DNA from: an uncultured Pelagibacteraceae bacterium
Lineage (GTDB): Bacteria; Pseudomonadota; Alphaproteobacteria; Pelagibacterales; AG-422-B15
DNA length: 40,372 nucleotides
Direction of reading: 5' to 3'
Assembly (NCBI GenBank): GCA_902584815.1
Contig: CACIBF010000009.1
Span: 1 to 40,372 of the forward strand
Positions 8,782-17,434 of this stretch are shown here, one piece after another. Numbering within the stretch: position 1 is the stretch's first letter; every line of letters starts with the position of its first letter. A program made the translations under genes and the position numbers. Below the pieces are notes generated by a model that saw only the letters and a program-made list of their open reading frames with translations, searched no databases and was not told the DNA's origin.

Positions 8782-10842
8782 ATGAGTATAATAAATTTAA
8801 TTATAGTTAGTGGTCTATTATCGTTAGTTTACGGTTTCTGGGCTGGAAATTCAGTACTTAAGGCTGATGCTGGAAATAGTAAAATGCAAGAAATATCTTC
8901 TGCTATTCAAGAAGGTGCACAGGCATATTTAAATAGACAATATACTACTATAGCAATTGTTGGAGCAGTAATATGTGTTTTATTGTACCTCTTCTTTAAA
9001 GACTTATGGATTATAGGCGGTTACTTAATTGGAGCTATTTTATCTGGTGCCGCTGGCTATATTGGGATGATTATCTCTGTTCGTGCAAACGTTCGAACAG
9101 CACAAGCTGCATCGACTAGTTTGGCTCAAGGTTTGAGTGTTGCTTTTAAAGCTGGAGCCGTTACTGGGATGTTGGTCGCTGGTTTAGCACTGTTGTCAAT
9201 ATCAGTTTATTATTTAGTCCTCGATATTTATCAAGTAGATGAAACTACTATGAAGAATTCTCTTGTTGCTCTTGGTTTTGGAGCTTCACTAATTTCCATT
9301 TTTGCAAGATTAGGTGGTGGTATTTTCACTAAAGGGGCAGATGTTGGAGCTGATTTAGTTGGTAAAGTTGAAGCTGGTATACCTGAAGACGATCCACGAA
9401 ACCCTGCAGTAATAGCAGATAATGTAGGTGACAACGTAGGTGACTGCGCTGGAATGGCCGCAGATTTATTTGAAACTTATGCAGTGACTGTCGTGGCTAC
9501 GATGGTCCTTTCGATGATTTTCTTTCCAGGATCTGCATCAATGCTTATCTATCCAATGGCAATTTGTGGAAGTTGTCTGATAGCATCAATCGTTGGAACT
9601 TTTTTTGTGAGACTAGGTTCATCTGAGAGTATTATGGGAGCTCTTTATAAAGGCTTTATTGCATCAGCAGTAATTTCATTAATCGTTATGTATCCTGTAA
9701 CCGATAGAGTAATTGGGTTTGAAGATATTGACGGAGCTGACTTTACAGGTATGTCGCTATATATTTGTGCTGTGTTAGGTCTCATTATAACAGGTCTGCT
9801 TATATGGATTACCGAGTATTATACAGGAACAAACTATAGACCAGTACAAAGTATTGCGAAGGCATCTACAACAGGGCATGGCACAAATGTAATTCAAGGA
9901 CTAGCAGTATCAATGGAAGCTACAGCTCTTCCTGCTATCGTGATTGTTGTAGGAATTGTTATAGCATTCCAATTAGCTGGACTTTTTGGTATTGCAATTG
10001 CTGTAACTTCAATGCTTGGACTAGCAGGCATGGTAGTGGCACTTGATGCTTATGGCCCTGTTACTGATAATGCTGGTGGAATTGCAGAAATGTCAAATCT
10101 TGATGAAAGTGTTAGAAAAACTACTGATGCATTGGATGCTGTTGGGAACACTACAAAAGCAGTAACTAAGGGTTATGCTATTGGGTCGGCTGGCCTAGGC
10201 GCCTTAGTATTATTTGCTGCATATGTGAATGATCTCAAGACAGATCATCTAAGCCATATCACTCCAAACTTTAGTCTAGAAAATCCATATGTCGTCGTTG
10301 GTCTTCTAATTGGTGGACTATTGCCATATTTATTTGGATCAATGGGGATGATGGCTGTTGGAAGAGCAGGTGGCGCTGTTGTTGAAGAAGTTAGACAGCA
10401 GTTTAAAGATAATCCTGGAATAATGTCTGGGGAGTCTAAGCCAGATTACTCTAAATCTGTTGACCTTTTAACCAAGTCTGCAATTAAGGAAATGGTGATA
10501 CCATCAATGCTTCCAGTACTATCTCCAATAGTTTTATACTTTGTTATTCTATTTGTTGCAGGCCAAGATGAGGCAGTTTCTTCTCTCGGCGCAATGTTAC
10601 TTGGAGTTATTGTGACAGGTGTTTTTGTTGCAATATCAATGACTGCTGGAGGTGGCGCATGGGATAATGCAAAAAAATATGTTGAAGATGGAAACTTTGG
10701 TGGAAAGGGTTCAGAAGCTCATAAAGCAGCAGTAACAGGTGATACTGTTGGAGATCCTTATAAAGATACTGCTGGCCCAGCTGTAAATCCAATGATTAAA
10801 ATTACTAATATTGTTGCATTGCTATTATTAGCGGGACTATAA
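8782..10842 (+). CDS. hppA: Membrane-bound proton-translocating pyrophosphatase, K+-independent type
   Basis: This integral membrane pump couples pyrophosphate hydrolysis to proton export. The 686-residue protein with about 16 membrane segments has the substrate and metal motif [20 protein letters not shown] (residues 185-204) followed by [19 protein letters not shown], and the later motif [16 protein letters not shown] (422-437). The C-terminal metal site reads [21 protein letters not shown]. The K+-dependence position reads GNTTKAVT with lysine at 459; lysine here is known to mark K+-independent H+-pumps, whereas alanine marks K+-dependent ones. It is a single gene between nusB and a terminator hairpin, with its own Shine-Dalgarno. 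Confidence 0.97.
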   Translation: MSIINLIIVSGLLSLVYGFWAGNSVLKADAGNSKMQEISSAIQEGAQAYLNRQYTTIAIVGAVICVLLYLFFKDLWIIGGYLIGAILSGAAGYIGMIISVRANVRTAQAASTSLAQGLSVAFKAGAVTGMLVAGLALLSISVYYLVLDIYQVDETTMKNSLVALGFGASLISIFARLGGGIFTKGADVGADLVGKVEAGIPEDDPRNPAVIADNVGDNVGDCAGMAADLFETYAVTVVATMVLSMIFFPGSASMLIYPMAICGSCLIASIVGTFFVRLGSSESIMGALYKGFIASAVISLIVMYPVTDRVIGFEDIDGADFTGMSLYICAVLGLIITGLLIWITEYYTGTNYRPVQSIAKASTTGHGTNVIQGLAVSMEATALPAIVIVVGIVIAFQLAGLFGIAIAVTSMLGLAGMVVALDAYGPVTDNAGGIAEMSNLDESVRKTTDALDAVGNTTKAVTKGYAIGSAGLGALVLFAAYVNDLKTDHLSHITPNFSLENPYVVVGLLIGGLLPYLFGSMGMMAVGRAGGAVVEEVRQQFKDNPGIMSGESKPDYSKSVDLLTKSAIKEMVIPSMLPVLSPIVLYFVILFVAGQDEAVSSLGAMLLGVIVTGVFVAISMTAGGGAWDNAKKYVEDGNFGGKGSEAHKAAVTGDTVGDPYKDTAGPAVNPMIKITNIVALLLLAGL

Positions 10843-10850
10843 GAATTCTT

Positions 10851-10877
10851 AACCAGGCTATTTTAATTAGCCTGGTT
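10851..10877. terminator. Hairpin between convergent hppA and bamE
   Basis: AACCAGGCTA (10851-10860) pairs perfectly with TAGCCTGGTT (10868-10877) across a seven-base loop. It stands between the hppA stop and the convergent bamE stop, so it may serve both strands. No long U-run follows on either strand, which weakens the case for intrinsic termination, but a 10-bp GC-containing stem in such AT-rich DNA is unlikely to be accidental. Confidence 0.65.
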
Positions 10878-10878
10878 A

Positions 10879-11316
10879 CTAATTACCTCTTGTAAATGCT
10901 TCGATAAATTGATCTGTTATTCCATAAGAATTAGATGGACCTTTTGTAGTATCTGTAGTGAATGCTATTTTATTAAAATGTTCGCTTGTTAAGATTTCAT
11001 GACTTACCATTAAGTCGTTTATATCAAAAACAAGTTTAATTATAAATTGAGCTTTTAATTCACTGTCACTAAATGAATTTTCTTGTTTAGTGGAAAGTAT
11101 GTAAAGCCATGTATTATCAACATCGTCAATTATTATTGATGGTGAACCAAGACTATCTAATATTTTTTGTTTAGATACTTTTTCATTTGAAGCAATTTCT
11201 GATATAAATTCTGAAAAATCAGAAGTATTTTCAATGGTGTAGCCATGAGTTTTAATTATTGGAGAGCAACTATTTAAAAATAATAGTAATAATATATAAG
11301 GAATTATTTTATTCAT
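10879..11316 (-). CDS. bamE: Outer membrane protein assembly factor BamE (lipoprotein)
   Basis: BamE is a small lipoprotein of the BAM complex that inserts beta-barrel proteins in the outer membrane. The 145-residue product has a lipoprotein signal with lipobox LNSC (C17), then HGYTIE, the helix KVSKQKILDSLGSPS typical of the SmpA/OmlA fold, and WLYILSTKQENSF, which matches the WYY(I/V)S strand of alphaproteobacterial members. The C-terminal tail beyond residue 110 is longer than in E. coli, as in other alphas. It is divergent from the bc1 chaperone gene with only 12 bases between start codons, an arrangement widely conserved in alphaproteobacteria. Confidence 0.88.
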   Translation of the reverse strand: MNKIIPYILLLLFLNSCSPIIKTHGYTIENTSDFSEFISEIASNEKVSKQKILDSLGSPSIIIDDVDNTWLYILSTKQENSFSDSELKAQFIIKLVFDINDLMVSHEILTSEHFNKIAFTTDTTKGPSNSYGITDQFIEAFTRGN

Positions 11317-11328
11317 AATTAAATTACT

Positions 11329-11865
11329 ATGTTCAAGACAAAAAAAAATTCAAACGTTAAAGAGATATATCAGTCTATTATAGATAATTCGAGAAGTAAA
11401 ATTTTCTATATAGATTTAGATATTGATGATAGTTTTGAATCTAGATTTGATCTTGTAATACTCCATTCTTTTATTATTTTTCAGTATTTTATCGAGATTG
11501 GTGATAAAAAAAATCAATTGTCTCAGAGTCTATTTGATTTCATGTTTCATGATTTTGAGAATAATTTAAGAGAAATGGGTTTTGGAGATATTGCGGTAAA
11601 CAAAAGAATGAAAAAATTTATATCAGCATTTTATGGAAGAATACTTAGCTATAGTAATTCATATATGGAGTATAAAAAAAATAATTCACTTTTAAATTTC
11701 TCTTTAGCTATCAAAAAAAATATTTATAAGAATAAAAAGATCTCAGATGAAAAAATAAATCTAATTTCAGACTATGTGGTATCAAATATTGCTACATTTT
11801 TAAATAATAGCTATGAAACAAATATTAACATGCAATTTAAATTCAAAAATTTAGAAGAGGTTTAG
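11329..11865 (+). CDS. Ubiquinol-cytochrome c chaperone family protein (Cbp3/UQCC1-like)
   Basis: The family helps assemble cytochrome b into the bc1 complex in mitochondria and is found in alphaproteobacteria. The 178-residue protein has the pattern YQSIIDNSR near residue 14, RFDLVILHSFIIFQYF, LSQSLFDFMFHDFENNLREMGFGDIAVNKRMKKF and FYGRILSY, which corresponds to the family core around FD.M..DM...LREMGVGDL.V.K.MK. It precedes plsX by one base. In many alphas a DUF177 gene separates the two, and that gene is missing here. Confidence 0.87.
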   Translation: MFKTKKNSNVKEIYQSIIDNSRSKIFYIDLDIDDSFESRFDLVILHSFIIFQYFIEIGDKKNQLSQSLFDFMFHDFENNLREMGFGDIAVNKRMKKFISAFYGRILSYSNSYMEYKKNNSLLNFSLAIKKNIYKNKKISDEKINLISDYVVSNIATFLNNSYETNINMQFKFKNLEEV

Positions 11866-11866
11866 T

Positions 11867-12883
11867 TTGAATACTATTAATTTAGCAGTTGATTGTATGG
11901 GTAGTGAAACCTCTCTAAGTGAAATTTTAGAAGGCATAAATGAATCTGCTTTACGAAATGAAAATTTATTTTTTACATTATTTGGAAAATCAGGCGATTT
12001 AAATAAGATTGTTGAAAATATATCTCCATTAAATTCCAGATCTAAAATAATTAATTGTGATGAACAAGTTTTAATGACTGATAAGCCTACTGATGCGATT
12101 AGATTAAAAAAAAATTCAAGCATGCAATTAAGCATTGATCATGTTGTTAGTGGTAAATCAAATGCAGTTTTATCTTGTGGTAATACTGGCGCTCTAATGG
12201 CTATTTCATTACTTAAGTTACGAACTGTGGCTAGTATTAAAAGACCTTCTATTGCATCAATTTGGCCAAATATTAAAGGAGAGTCTATTGTTCTGGATTT
12301 AGGAGCAAATATTAAAAATGATACGAATAGCTTGATTGATAATGCAATTCTAGGATCAGCTCTTGCTAAGGTACTTTTTAGTATGACTGAACCAAGTGTC
12401 GGACTTCTTAATGTTGGAATTGAGGACATGAAAGGCAATGAGAATGTTCAGAAAGCATCAGAAATATTATCGGAAATGAGTAATAAAAAACAATTAAATT
12501 ATTATGGCTTTGTTGAAGGTGCAGATATTTCTAATGGAATAACGAATGTCATCGTTACAGATGGTTTTACTGGAAATATTGCTCTTAAAACTGCTGAGGG
12601 TACAGCATCAATGGTTCAAAGTTATTTTAAGAAAGCTTTTGAAAGTTCAATATTATCTAAGTTAGGTTATTTTTTTGCTTCCTTATCGTTAACAAGCGTT
12701 AGGCAGAGACTAGATCCTAGAGTTCATAATTGTGGAATTTTCATGGGCCTAACTGCTCCAGTAGTCAAATGTCACGGGAAATCAGATCGATTGGGTATTA
12801 GCTATGCTACAGATATCGCTTATTCTCTCGTTCACAAGGAAGTTAATAAGAAAGTTGAAAATATCTTAATTAATGAAATTTAA
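11867..12883 (+). CDS. plsX: Phosphate acyltransferase PlsX
   Basis: PlsX makes acyl-phosphate from acyl-ACP for phospholipid synthesis. The 338-residue product starts with LAVDCMGSE, then GNTGALMAISLLKLR, LLNVGIEDMKGNE and VEGADISNGITNVIVTDGFTGNIALKTAEG, all family hallmarks. The start is TTG at 11867, supported by AGAGG ending at 11860, six bases upstream, and by the usual short lead to DCMG. The usual fabH partner does not follow; ihfA comes next after 49 bases. Confidence 0.96.
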   Translation: MNTINLAVDCMGSETSLSEILEGINESALRNENLFFTLFGKSGDLNKIVENISPLNSRSKIINCDEQVLMTDKPTDAIRLKKNSSMQLSIDHVVSGKSNAVLSCGNTGALMAISLLKLRTVASIKRPSIASIWPNIKGESIVLDLGANIKNDTNSLIDNAILGSALAKVLFSMTEPSVGLLNVGIEDMKGNENVQKASEILSEMSNKKQLNYYGFVEGADISNGITNVIVTDGFTGNIALKTAEGTASMVQSYFKKAFESSILSKLGYFFASLSLTSVRQRLDPRVHNCGIFMGLTAPVVKCHGKSDRLGISYATDIAYSLVHKEVNKKVENILINEI

Positions 12884-12894
12884 TTATTAAATTG

Positions 12895-12923
12895 TTGTTT
12901 GTTTTCATATTTTTACATATAAT
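12895..12923 (+). promoter_or_regulatory. Predicted sigma-70 promoter of ihfA
   Basis: TTGTTT at 12895-12900 and TATAAT at 12918-12923 are separated by exactly 17 bases. Transcription would start near 12930, only a few bases before the ihfA ATG at 12933, and no Shine-Dalgarno is present, so the message may be leaderless or nearly so. This is a prediction from sequence only; TATAAT-like words are frequent in AT-rich DNA. Confidence 0.5.
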
Positions 12924-12932
12924 TTTTAATGT

Positions 12933-13247
12933 ATGGAAAAAACAACCACTAGATCGACTCTTAGTGAGGCAGTATTTAAGAGTGTTGGTTTATCTCGAAA
13001 TGAATCATCAAATTTAGTCGATACAGTTTTTAATGAAATTTTAAGGACATTAACCTCTGGTAATGACGTTAAGATTTCATCATTTGGAACATTTATTGTC
13101 AGAAGTAAAAAAGAGAGAATTGGCAGAAATCCAAAAACAGGTGAGGAGGTTCCAATTAGTGCAAGACACGTCGTTACATTTAGGGCTTCAAATGTATTAA
13201 AATCAAAAGTTGATAGTAAAAATAAAGTATTAAAAAATAGTCAATAA
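12933..13247 (+). CDS. ihfA: Integration host factor subunit alpha
   Basis: IHF bends DNA as an alpha/beta heterodimer. The 104-residue product has the HU/IHF fold: N-terminal helices with [27 protein letters not shown], the strand [38 protein letters not shown], and [10 protein letters not shown]. The [13 protein letters not shown] beta-arm sequence is the alpha-subunit type, and the proline that intercalates into DNA is present. It stands between plsX and a MerR-type regulator, as in other alphaproteobacteria. Confidence 0.94.
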   Translation: MEKTTTRSTLSEAVFKSVGLSRNESSNLVDTVFNEILRTLTSGNDVKISSFGTFIVRSKKERIGRNPKTGEEVPISARHVVTFRASNVLKSKVDSKNKVLKNSQ

Positions 13248-13260
13248 CATAGATAATTAT

Positions 13261-13692
13261 ATGTCAAACAAATCACCTGAAGCATTTAGAACAATAAGTG
13301 AAGTTTCAAAAGATTTGGCTATACCCCAACATGTGTTAAGATTCTGGGAGACTAAGTTTATTCAGATTAAGCCAATTAAAAGAGGTGGAGGTAGAAGATA
13401 TTATAGGCCTGAAGATGTAGAGATTCTCAAAGGTATAAAAAATTTATTGTATAATGATGGTTACACAATTAGAGGGGTGCAAAAAGTAATAAAGGAAAAT
13501 GGAACAAGAAAAATACTGCTAAAGTCAAGTAAAGTTGAAATAAAATCCTTTACAGAAAGTGAAAATCAACATAATGATGATTTGCTTTCTAGTGGTAATA
13601 ATTATTATTCTATGTCAGATGAGAAAAGAAAAAAACTTATGGATGTGCTTAATAATCTAGTAACTCTACAAGGCAACATTAAGCAGAAATAA
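13261..13692 (+). CDS. MerR-family transcriptional regulator
   Basis: The 143-residue protein has an N-terminal MerR winged helix: [25 protein letters not shown], then [36 protein letters not shown]. The C-terminal part after residue 80 is polar and lacks the metal-binding cysteines of MerR/ZntR, so the effector is unknown. This family member is nearly always found directly after ihfA in alphaproteobacteria. Spacing to ihfA is 13 bases, so the two likely share a transcript. Confidence 0.9.
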   Translation: MSNKSPEAFRTISEVSKDLAIPQHVLRFWETKFIQIKPIKRGGGRRYYRPEDVEILKGIKNLLYNDGYTIRGVQKVIKENGTRKILLKSSKVEIKSFTESENQHNDDLLSSGNNYYSMSDEKRKKLMDVLNNLVTLQGNIKQK

Positions 13693-13708
13693 ATTATATT
13701 TTATTACA

Positions 13709-13900
13709 ATGGCAAAAAAATCTACGGTAAAAGTTAGACTAGTTCCAGAAGAAAAAACTGATAGTAAATTCTATTATTATGCTAAGAAACCTACAGCAGG
13801 TCTTAAGGCTAAGGATAAGTTAAGATTAAAGAAATATAATCCCGCAACTCAAAAACATGAATGGTTTGTGGAAAAAAAACTTCCTCCTCACAGCAAATAA
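13709..13900 (+). CDS. rpmG: 50S ribosomal protein L33
   Basis: The 63-residue basic protein begins AKKSTVKVRLVPEEKTDSKFYYYAKKP, then KLRLKKYNPATQKHEWFVEKKL. This follows the L33 pattern (K.KL.S...T..FY...KN..T...KL.LKKYDP..RKHV.FKE.K). It lacks the zinc cysteines, as do most proteobacterial L33 proteins. It is a few residues longer and more divergent than usual, with PPHSK at the end. The neighbours do not help the call, but the motif match is good. Confidence 0.87.
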   Translation: MAKKSTVKVRLVPEEKTDSKFYYYAKKPTAGLKAKDKLRLKKYNPATQKHEWFVEKKLPPHSK

Positions 13901-13919
13901 ATAATTAGATTAATTATTT
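13899..13919. terminator. AT-only hairpin between convergent rpmG and chorismate mutase genes
   Basis: AAATAATTA (13899-13907) pairs perfectly with TAATTATTT (13911-13919) across the three-base loop GAT. A T-rich tract follows on the plus strand. The stem has no GC pair, so it is a weak terminator at best, but the position at the meeting point of two convergent genes fits. Confidence 0.4.
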
Positions 13920-14213
13920 TCTTTTTTTGAATTCTTTTTTTTCGTAATCAATAAAATTCCAAATCATCGATTTCCAAATTGACTTAATTAAATTTGGATC
14001 AGCTGACTTTGATTTTGCGGCTTTTCCAACTTTAATTAAAATAGATTTTATTCTTTTTTGATCAATAATTTGTGATTTTTTAATTTTAGCCTCTAAGGCT
14101 ATATTTACCATTTTGGACCTCTTTACAATTAGAGGTAATAATTTTGAATCTATCTTATCTATCTCAAGTCGAGCTTTATCAAGCTTTTGTTTGTTGGTTA
14201 AATTTCTATTCAT
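13914..14213 (-). CDS. Chorismate mutase, AroQ class
   Basis: The 99-residue all-helical protein contains KARLEIDKIDSKLLPLIVKRSKMVNIALEAK, the first helix of AroQ chorismate mutases, with the R..ID.ID..LL.L...R pattern and a catalytic-type arginine and lysine. It then has QIIDQKRIKSILIKVGKAAKSKSADPNLIKSIWKSMI. It would convert chorismate to prephenate for phenylalanine and tyrosine. The end is a lysine-rich tail. It overlaps the upstream DUF2842 gene by four bases, so both come from one transcript. Confidence 0.86.
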   Translation of the reverse strand: MNRNLTNKQKLDKARLEIDKIDSKLLPLIVKRSKMVNIALEAKIKKSQIIDQKRIKSILIKVGKAAKSKSADPNLIKSIWKSMIWNFIDYEKKEFKKRK

Positions 14214-14404
14214 GATTTTTTAAAGGGCTTTAAAATATACATAGAAGGAAAAATCCAGATTATACCAAAGAACATATAGACAATTAGCTCAATTAGCCAG
14301 TGGTCAAGTTTGAAAAATGAAAGAAGTGCCATAACTAATAGACTATATAAAGAAATAGCAAAAATAAATAAAACTATACTCATTATTTTTTTTAATTTAT
14401 TCAT
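14210..14404 (-). CDS. DUF2842 family small membrane protein
   Basis: The 64-residue protein has two membrane segments (about residues 7-28 and 36-57) and ends with IFGIIWIFPSMYILKPF-like residues, matching the DUF2842 pattern of alphaproteobacteria (two helices, with a (W)xxPxxxLIxWM end). The function is unknown. It is divergent from ctaA by 17 bases and overlaps the chorismate mutase start. Confidence 0.75.
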   Translation of the reverse strand: MNKLKKIMSIVLFIFAISLYSLLVMALLSFFKLDHWLIELIVYMFFGIIWIFPSMYILKPFKKS

Positions 14405-14421
14405 TAAGATTATATTTAAGT

Positions 14422-15444
14422 ATGATGACGAACAAAATCAATCTATTTTCAATTTGGCTCCTTCTTCTTGGAGTTTTAGTAATTTCAATAATTATCATTG
14501 GCGGATATACACGAATTTCAGATTCTGGTTTATCAATAACTGAGTGGGAGCCTATATCAGGAATCTTATACCCTTTTTCTAGCCAATCTTGGTTGAATGA
14601 ATTTTCTAAATACAAGCTTACGGATGAATTTAAGCTAATTAATAGCAATATGTCGCTTGAAGAGTTTAAGTTTATTTATTTCTGGGAGTGGTTTCACAGA
14701 TTTTTTGCCAGAATAATTGGGGTTATTTTTTTAGTTCCCTTGTTGTTTATAATTTTTAAAAAACAATTTCCTATGCAATACACAGCAAATATTTTGTTAA
14801 TTGGCCTTTTTCTGATGACTCAAGCAGTAGTTGGTTGGTACATGGTTAAAAGTGGTTTAGTTGATCGTGTTGATGTTAGTCAATACAGACTTTCACTTCA
14901 TTTAACATTAGCATTTATAATATTAGGTTTAATTTTTTATACATTATTGATGTTTTTTAGTGAGCGTTTTGATTATTACGATTTTATGAAAATAGATAAA
15001 ATTCTACTATCACTTTTCATATTGATATTTTTTCAAATCATCTATGGTGCATTTGTATCAGGGACAGACTCTGGTCTACTTTATAATACTTGGCCATCTT
15101 ACAATGGTAATTTGTTGCCAAATATCATGATCGTAAATAATGAATACATAAATAATTTTTTTGAAAATAAAGAATTAATATTATTTGTTCATCGTACTTT
15201 TGCAGTTATTCTGTTTGGTGTAGTTATATATTTAAATTTTTTAATTATTAGCAATTTTGTACAAATACAAACTTTAATTTTAATAATTATTTTTGATATA
15301 ATATTTTTAATTCAGGGTGCAATTGGAGTTTTGATGACTTTTCAGAATATTCCATGGCACCTTGCATTAGCTCACCAGGGGAATTCAATTATACTTTTCT
15401 TATTATCTCTTTATATGTTGTTTCTAAGTAGAAAGCCCTCTTAA
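14422..15444 (+). CDS. ctaA: Heme A synthase (COX15/CtaA type)
   Basis: This membrane enzyme hydroxylates heme O to heme A for aa3-type cytochrome oxidase. The 340-residue protein has about eight membrane segments in two four-helix bundles. The heme-binding histidines appear in WEWFHRFFARIIG, SLHLTLAF, FVHRTFAVILFG and LALAHQGNSIILF. The motif GGYTRISDSGLSITEWEPISGILYP near the N-terminus is characteristic of COX15. Two adjacent ATG codons (14422 and 14425) are possible starts. Confidence 0.95.
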   Translation: MMTNKINLFSIWLLLLGVLVISIIIIGGYTRISDSGLSITEWEPISGILYPFSSQSWLNEFSKYKLTDEFKLINSNMSLEEFKFIYFWEWFHRFFARIIGVIFLVPLLFIIFKKQFPMQYTANILLIGLFLMTQAVVGWYMVKSGLVDRVDVSQYRLSLHLTLAFIILGLIFYTLLMFFSERFDYYDFMKIDKILLSLFILIFFQIIYGAFVSGTDSGLLYNTWPSYNGNLLPNIMIVNNEYINNFFENKELILFVHRTFAVILFGVVIYLNFLIISNFVQIQTLILIIIFDIIFLIQGAIGVLMTFQNIPWHLALAHQGNSIILFLLSLYMLFLSRKPS

Positions 15445-15466
15445 CATTTATTAGATGCTAAGAGGG
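15436..15466. terminator. Terminator between ctaA and metY
   Basis: CCCTCTTA (15436-15443) pairs perfectly with TAAGAGGG (15459-15466) over a 15-base loop. On the plus strand a T-rich tract ending in TTTTT follows within 14 bases. It overlaps the ctaA stop codon and stands between convergent ctaA and metY. Confidence 0.6.
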
Positions 15467-15478
15467 ATAGGTATATTT

Positions 15479-16795
15479 TTATGCGCTATCTAGTGCATTT
15501 GTAAGATCATGTAAAATATCATCAATGTGCTCAATGCCAATTGATAGTCTTACATAGCTAGGACTAACACCAGTAGCTAGCATATCTTCATCAGATAATT
15601 GAGAGTGAGTTGTGGTCGCAGGATGGATCGCTAAGCTTCTTGCGTCACCAATGTTTGCAACATGGAAAAACATATTTAAGTTATCAATAAATTTCTGACC
15701 ACTTGCTTTTCCACCTTTAAGCTCAAATCCACAAAGAGCTCCAAATCCACCATTAAGATATTTATTAGCTCTTCGACCAGCTTCATCTTCGTCAAGACCC
15801 GCATAAATCACTCTTTCAACTTTGTTATGTGATGATAGGAACTCAGCAACCTTAGCTGCATTTTCACAATGTTTAACCATTCTTAAAGACACAGTTTCAA
15901 GTCCCTGAATTATTTGAAAGGCACTTTGAGGAGGTAAACAAGAACCAAGATCTCTCAACCCTACAAACCTTGCTCTAACGATATAAGCAATTGGCATCTT
16001 CACTGCTTCAGCAAAATCTGTCCAAACCATACCATGGTAACTTGGATCTGGTTTATTTAAGGCAGGTTGTCTATCTTTATCTTTCGCCCAGTTAAATTTA
16101 CCACTATCAACTATGATACCACCTATTGTCGTTCCATGACCTCCAATAAATTTAGTTAAAGAATGAATTACTAATGTCGCACCATGCTCTATCGGCTTAC
16201 ATATTACTGGTGCTGAAGTATTATCCATAATTAATGGAATATTGTACTCATCTCCAATATCTGCAACTTCTCTAATTGGAAAAACCTTTAATTTAGGATT
16301 AGGTAAAGTTTCAGCATAATATGCTCGAGTATTATCATCAGTTAATTTGCGGAAGCTTTCAGGATCAGTTGGATCAGCAAATCTGACTTCAATACCCATA
16401 TCTTTCATTGTGTTGGCAAATAGATTCCAAGTGCCTCCATATAGATCTGTAGAACTTACAATATTATCGCCAGCTTTTGCTAGATTTTGTATACTTAATG
16501 CCGATGCTGCTTGTCCTGAACTTACACAAAGCGCGGCTACGCCACCTTCCATTGCTGCAACTCTTTTTTCTAGAACATCTACCGTAGGATTCATAATCCT
16601 TGTATAAATATTTCCAAAGTCTCTCGCTCCAAACAGATCCGCTGCATGTTCAGTGCTATTAAATTGATAGGAAGTAGTTTGGTAGATAGGAACAGCTACA
16701 GCAGTAGTCGTAGGATCACTTCTGTAATCTCCTCCATGAAGAGCCAAAGTTTCTGGGTTTACAGAATCACTTGGCACAAATTTATTTTTAGCCAT
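15479..16795 (-). CDS. metY: O-acetylhomoserine sulfhydrylase
   Basis: This PLP enzyme makes homocysteine from O-acetylhomoserine and sulfide, a direct-sulfhydrylation route to methionine. The 438-residue protein has PETLALHGG, TTSYQFNSTEHAADLFG, NIYTRIMNPT, the PLP lysine K215 in VIHSLTKFIGGHGTTIGG and the C-terminal IGIEHIDDILHDL. It is longer than cystathionine gamma-synthases, as expected for MetY. A strong Shine-Dalgarno AAGGAGA lies at 16807-16801. A structured leader precedes it, and marine alphaproteobacterial metY genes are known hosts of SAM-II and SAM-V riboswitches. Confidence 0.96.
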   Translation of the reverse strand: MAKNKFVPSDSVNPETLALHGGDYRSDPTTTAVAVPIYQTTSYQFNSTEHAADLFGARDFGNIYTRIMNPTVDVLEKRVAAMEGGVAALCVSSGQAASALSIQNLAKAGDNIVSSTDLYGGTWNLFANTMKDMGIEVRFADPTDPESFRKLTDDNTRAYYAETLPNPKLKVFPIREVADIGDEYNIPLIMDNTSAPVICKPIEHGATLVIHSLTKFIGGHGTTIGGIIVDSGKFNWAKDKDRQPALNKPDPSYHGMVWTDFAEAVKMPIAYIVRARFVGLRDLGSCLPPQSAFQIIQGLETVSLRMVKHCENAAKVAEFLSSHNKVERVIYAGLDEDEAGRRANKYLNGGFGALCGFELKGGKASGQKFIDNLNMFFHVANIGDARSLAIHPATTTHSQLSDEDMLATGVSPSYVRLSIGIEHIDDILHDLTNALDSA

Positions 16796-16800
16796 TAAAG

Positions 16801-16866
16801 TCTCCTTAATTTTTCATAACAATTTTTTAATTATGAACCCTTGTGGTAAATTGTAAAGAAATGGTT
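16801..16866 (-). promoter_or_regulatory. Structured metY leader, candidate SAM riboswitch of SAM-II/SAM-V type
   Basis: Read on the minus strand, the leader contains AACC pairing with GGTT (16863-16866 with 16836-16839), and ACAATTT pairing with AAATTGT (16848-16854 with 16819-16825). These interleave as an H-type pseudoknot, the topology of SAM-II and SAM-V. A competing hairpin TTCATAA/TTATGAA (16831-16837 with 16813-16819) shares a base with the second helix and sits five bases before the Shine-Dalgarno. I do not recall the SAM-V consensus well enough to confirm a match; this is a structural inference supported by the gene it precedes. Confidence 0.4.
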
Positions 16867-16873
16867 AAATAAA

Positions 16874-16893
16874 TAAGGTATAATAATACCTTA
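16874..16893. repeat. Perfect 20-base palindrome in the metY-rplM divergent region
   Basis: TAAGGTAT and ATACCTTA form an inverted repeat with the four-base centre AATA. It lies in the 172-base region between divergent metY and rplM. It contains a TATAAT word on the plus strand and TATTAT words on the minus strand, so it may overlap promoters or be an operator. No regulator is identified. Confidence 0.5.
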
Positions 16894-16967
16894 AATTTAA
16901 TTATTGATTTTAAACAATAATTTAATATTTATTGACATAATTCCCCAATTCCTTAAAAGACGATACC

Positions 16968-17432
16968 ATGACAAGATCAAAATTTATTAAACAAACCAAG
17001 TCAGCAAATATTTCTACTGTAGATAAGAAATGGCTTTTGATTGATGCTGAAAATATTGTTTTAGGAAGACTTGCAACTACTGTATCCAATCTGTTAAGAG
17101 GAAAGCATAAGCCCAGTTATACGCCTCATGTAGATTGTGGTGATAATGTTATAATTATTAATGCTGATAAAGTAAAACTCACTGGAAATAAGTTAAATGA
17201 CAAAACATATTATTGGCACACAGGTTACCCAGGAGGAATAAAAAGCAGGACTGCTAAAAAAATTTTAGAAGGCAAATTTCCTGATAGGGTGATTAGGCTC
17301 GCAGTCAAAAGAATGATTCCTAAAGGACCATTAGGCCGTCAACAATTTTCAAATATGAAAGTATATAATGGATCCTCCCATCCTCATGATGCTCAGGCTC
17401 CAGAAAAATTTAACATAAGTGAGATTATTTAA
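16968..17432 (+). CDS. rplM: 50S ribosomal protein L13
   Basis: The 154-residue protein has the L13 blocks [62 protein letters not shown] and [34 protein letters not shown]. Length is normal. No clear Shine-Dalgarno precedes the ATG; TTGACA at 16932-16937 is a possible -35 element. It is two bases upstream of rpsI in the universal rplM-rpsI pair. Confidence 0.98.
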   Translation: MTRSKFIKQTKSANISTVDKKWLLIDAENIVLGRLATTVSNLLRGKHKPSYTPHVDCGDNVIIINADKVKLTGNKLNDKTYYWHTGYPGGIKSRTAKKILEGKFPDRVIRLAVKRMIPKGPLGRQQFSNMKVYNGSSHPHDAQAPEKFNISEII

Positions 17433-17434
17433 TT

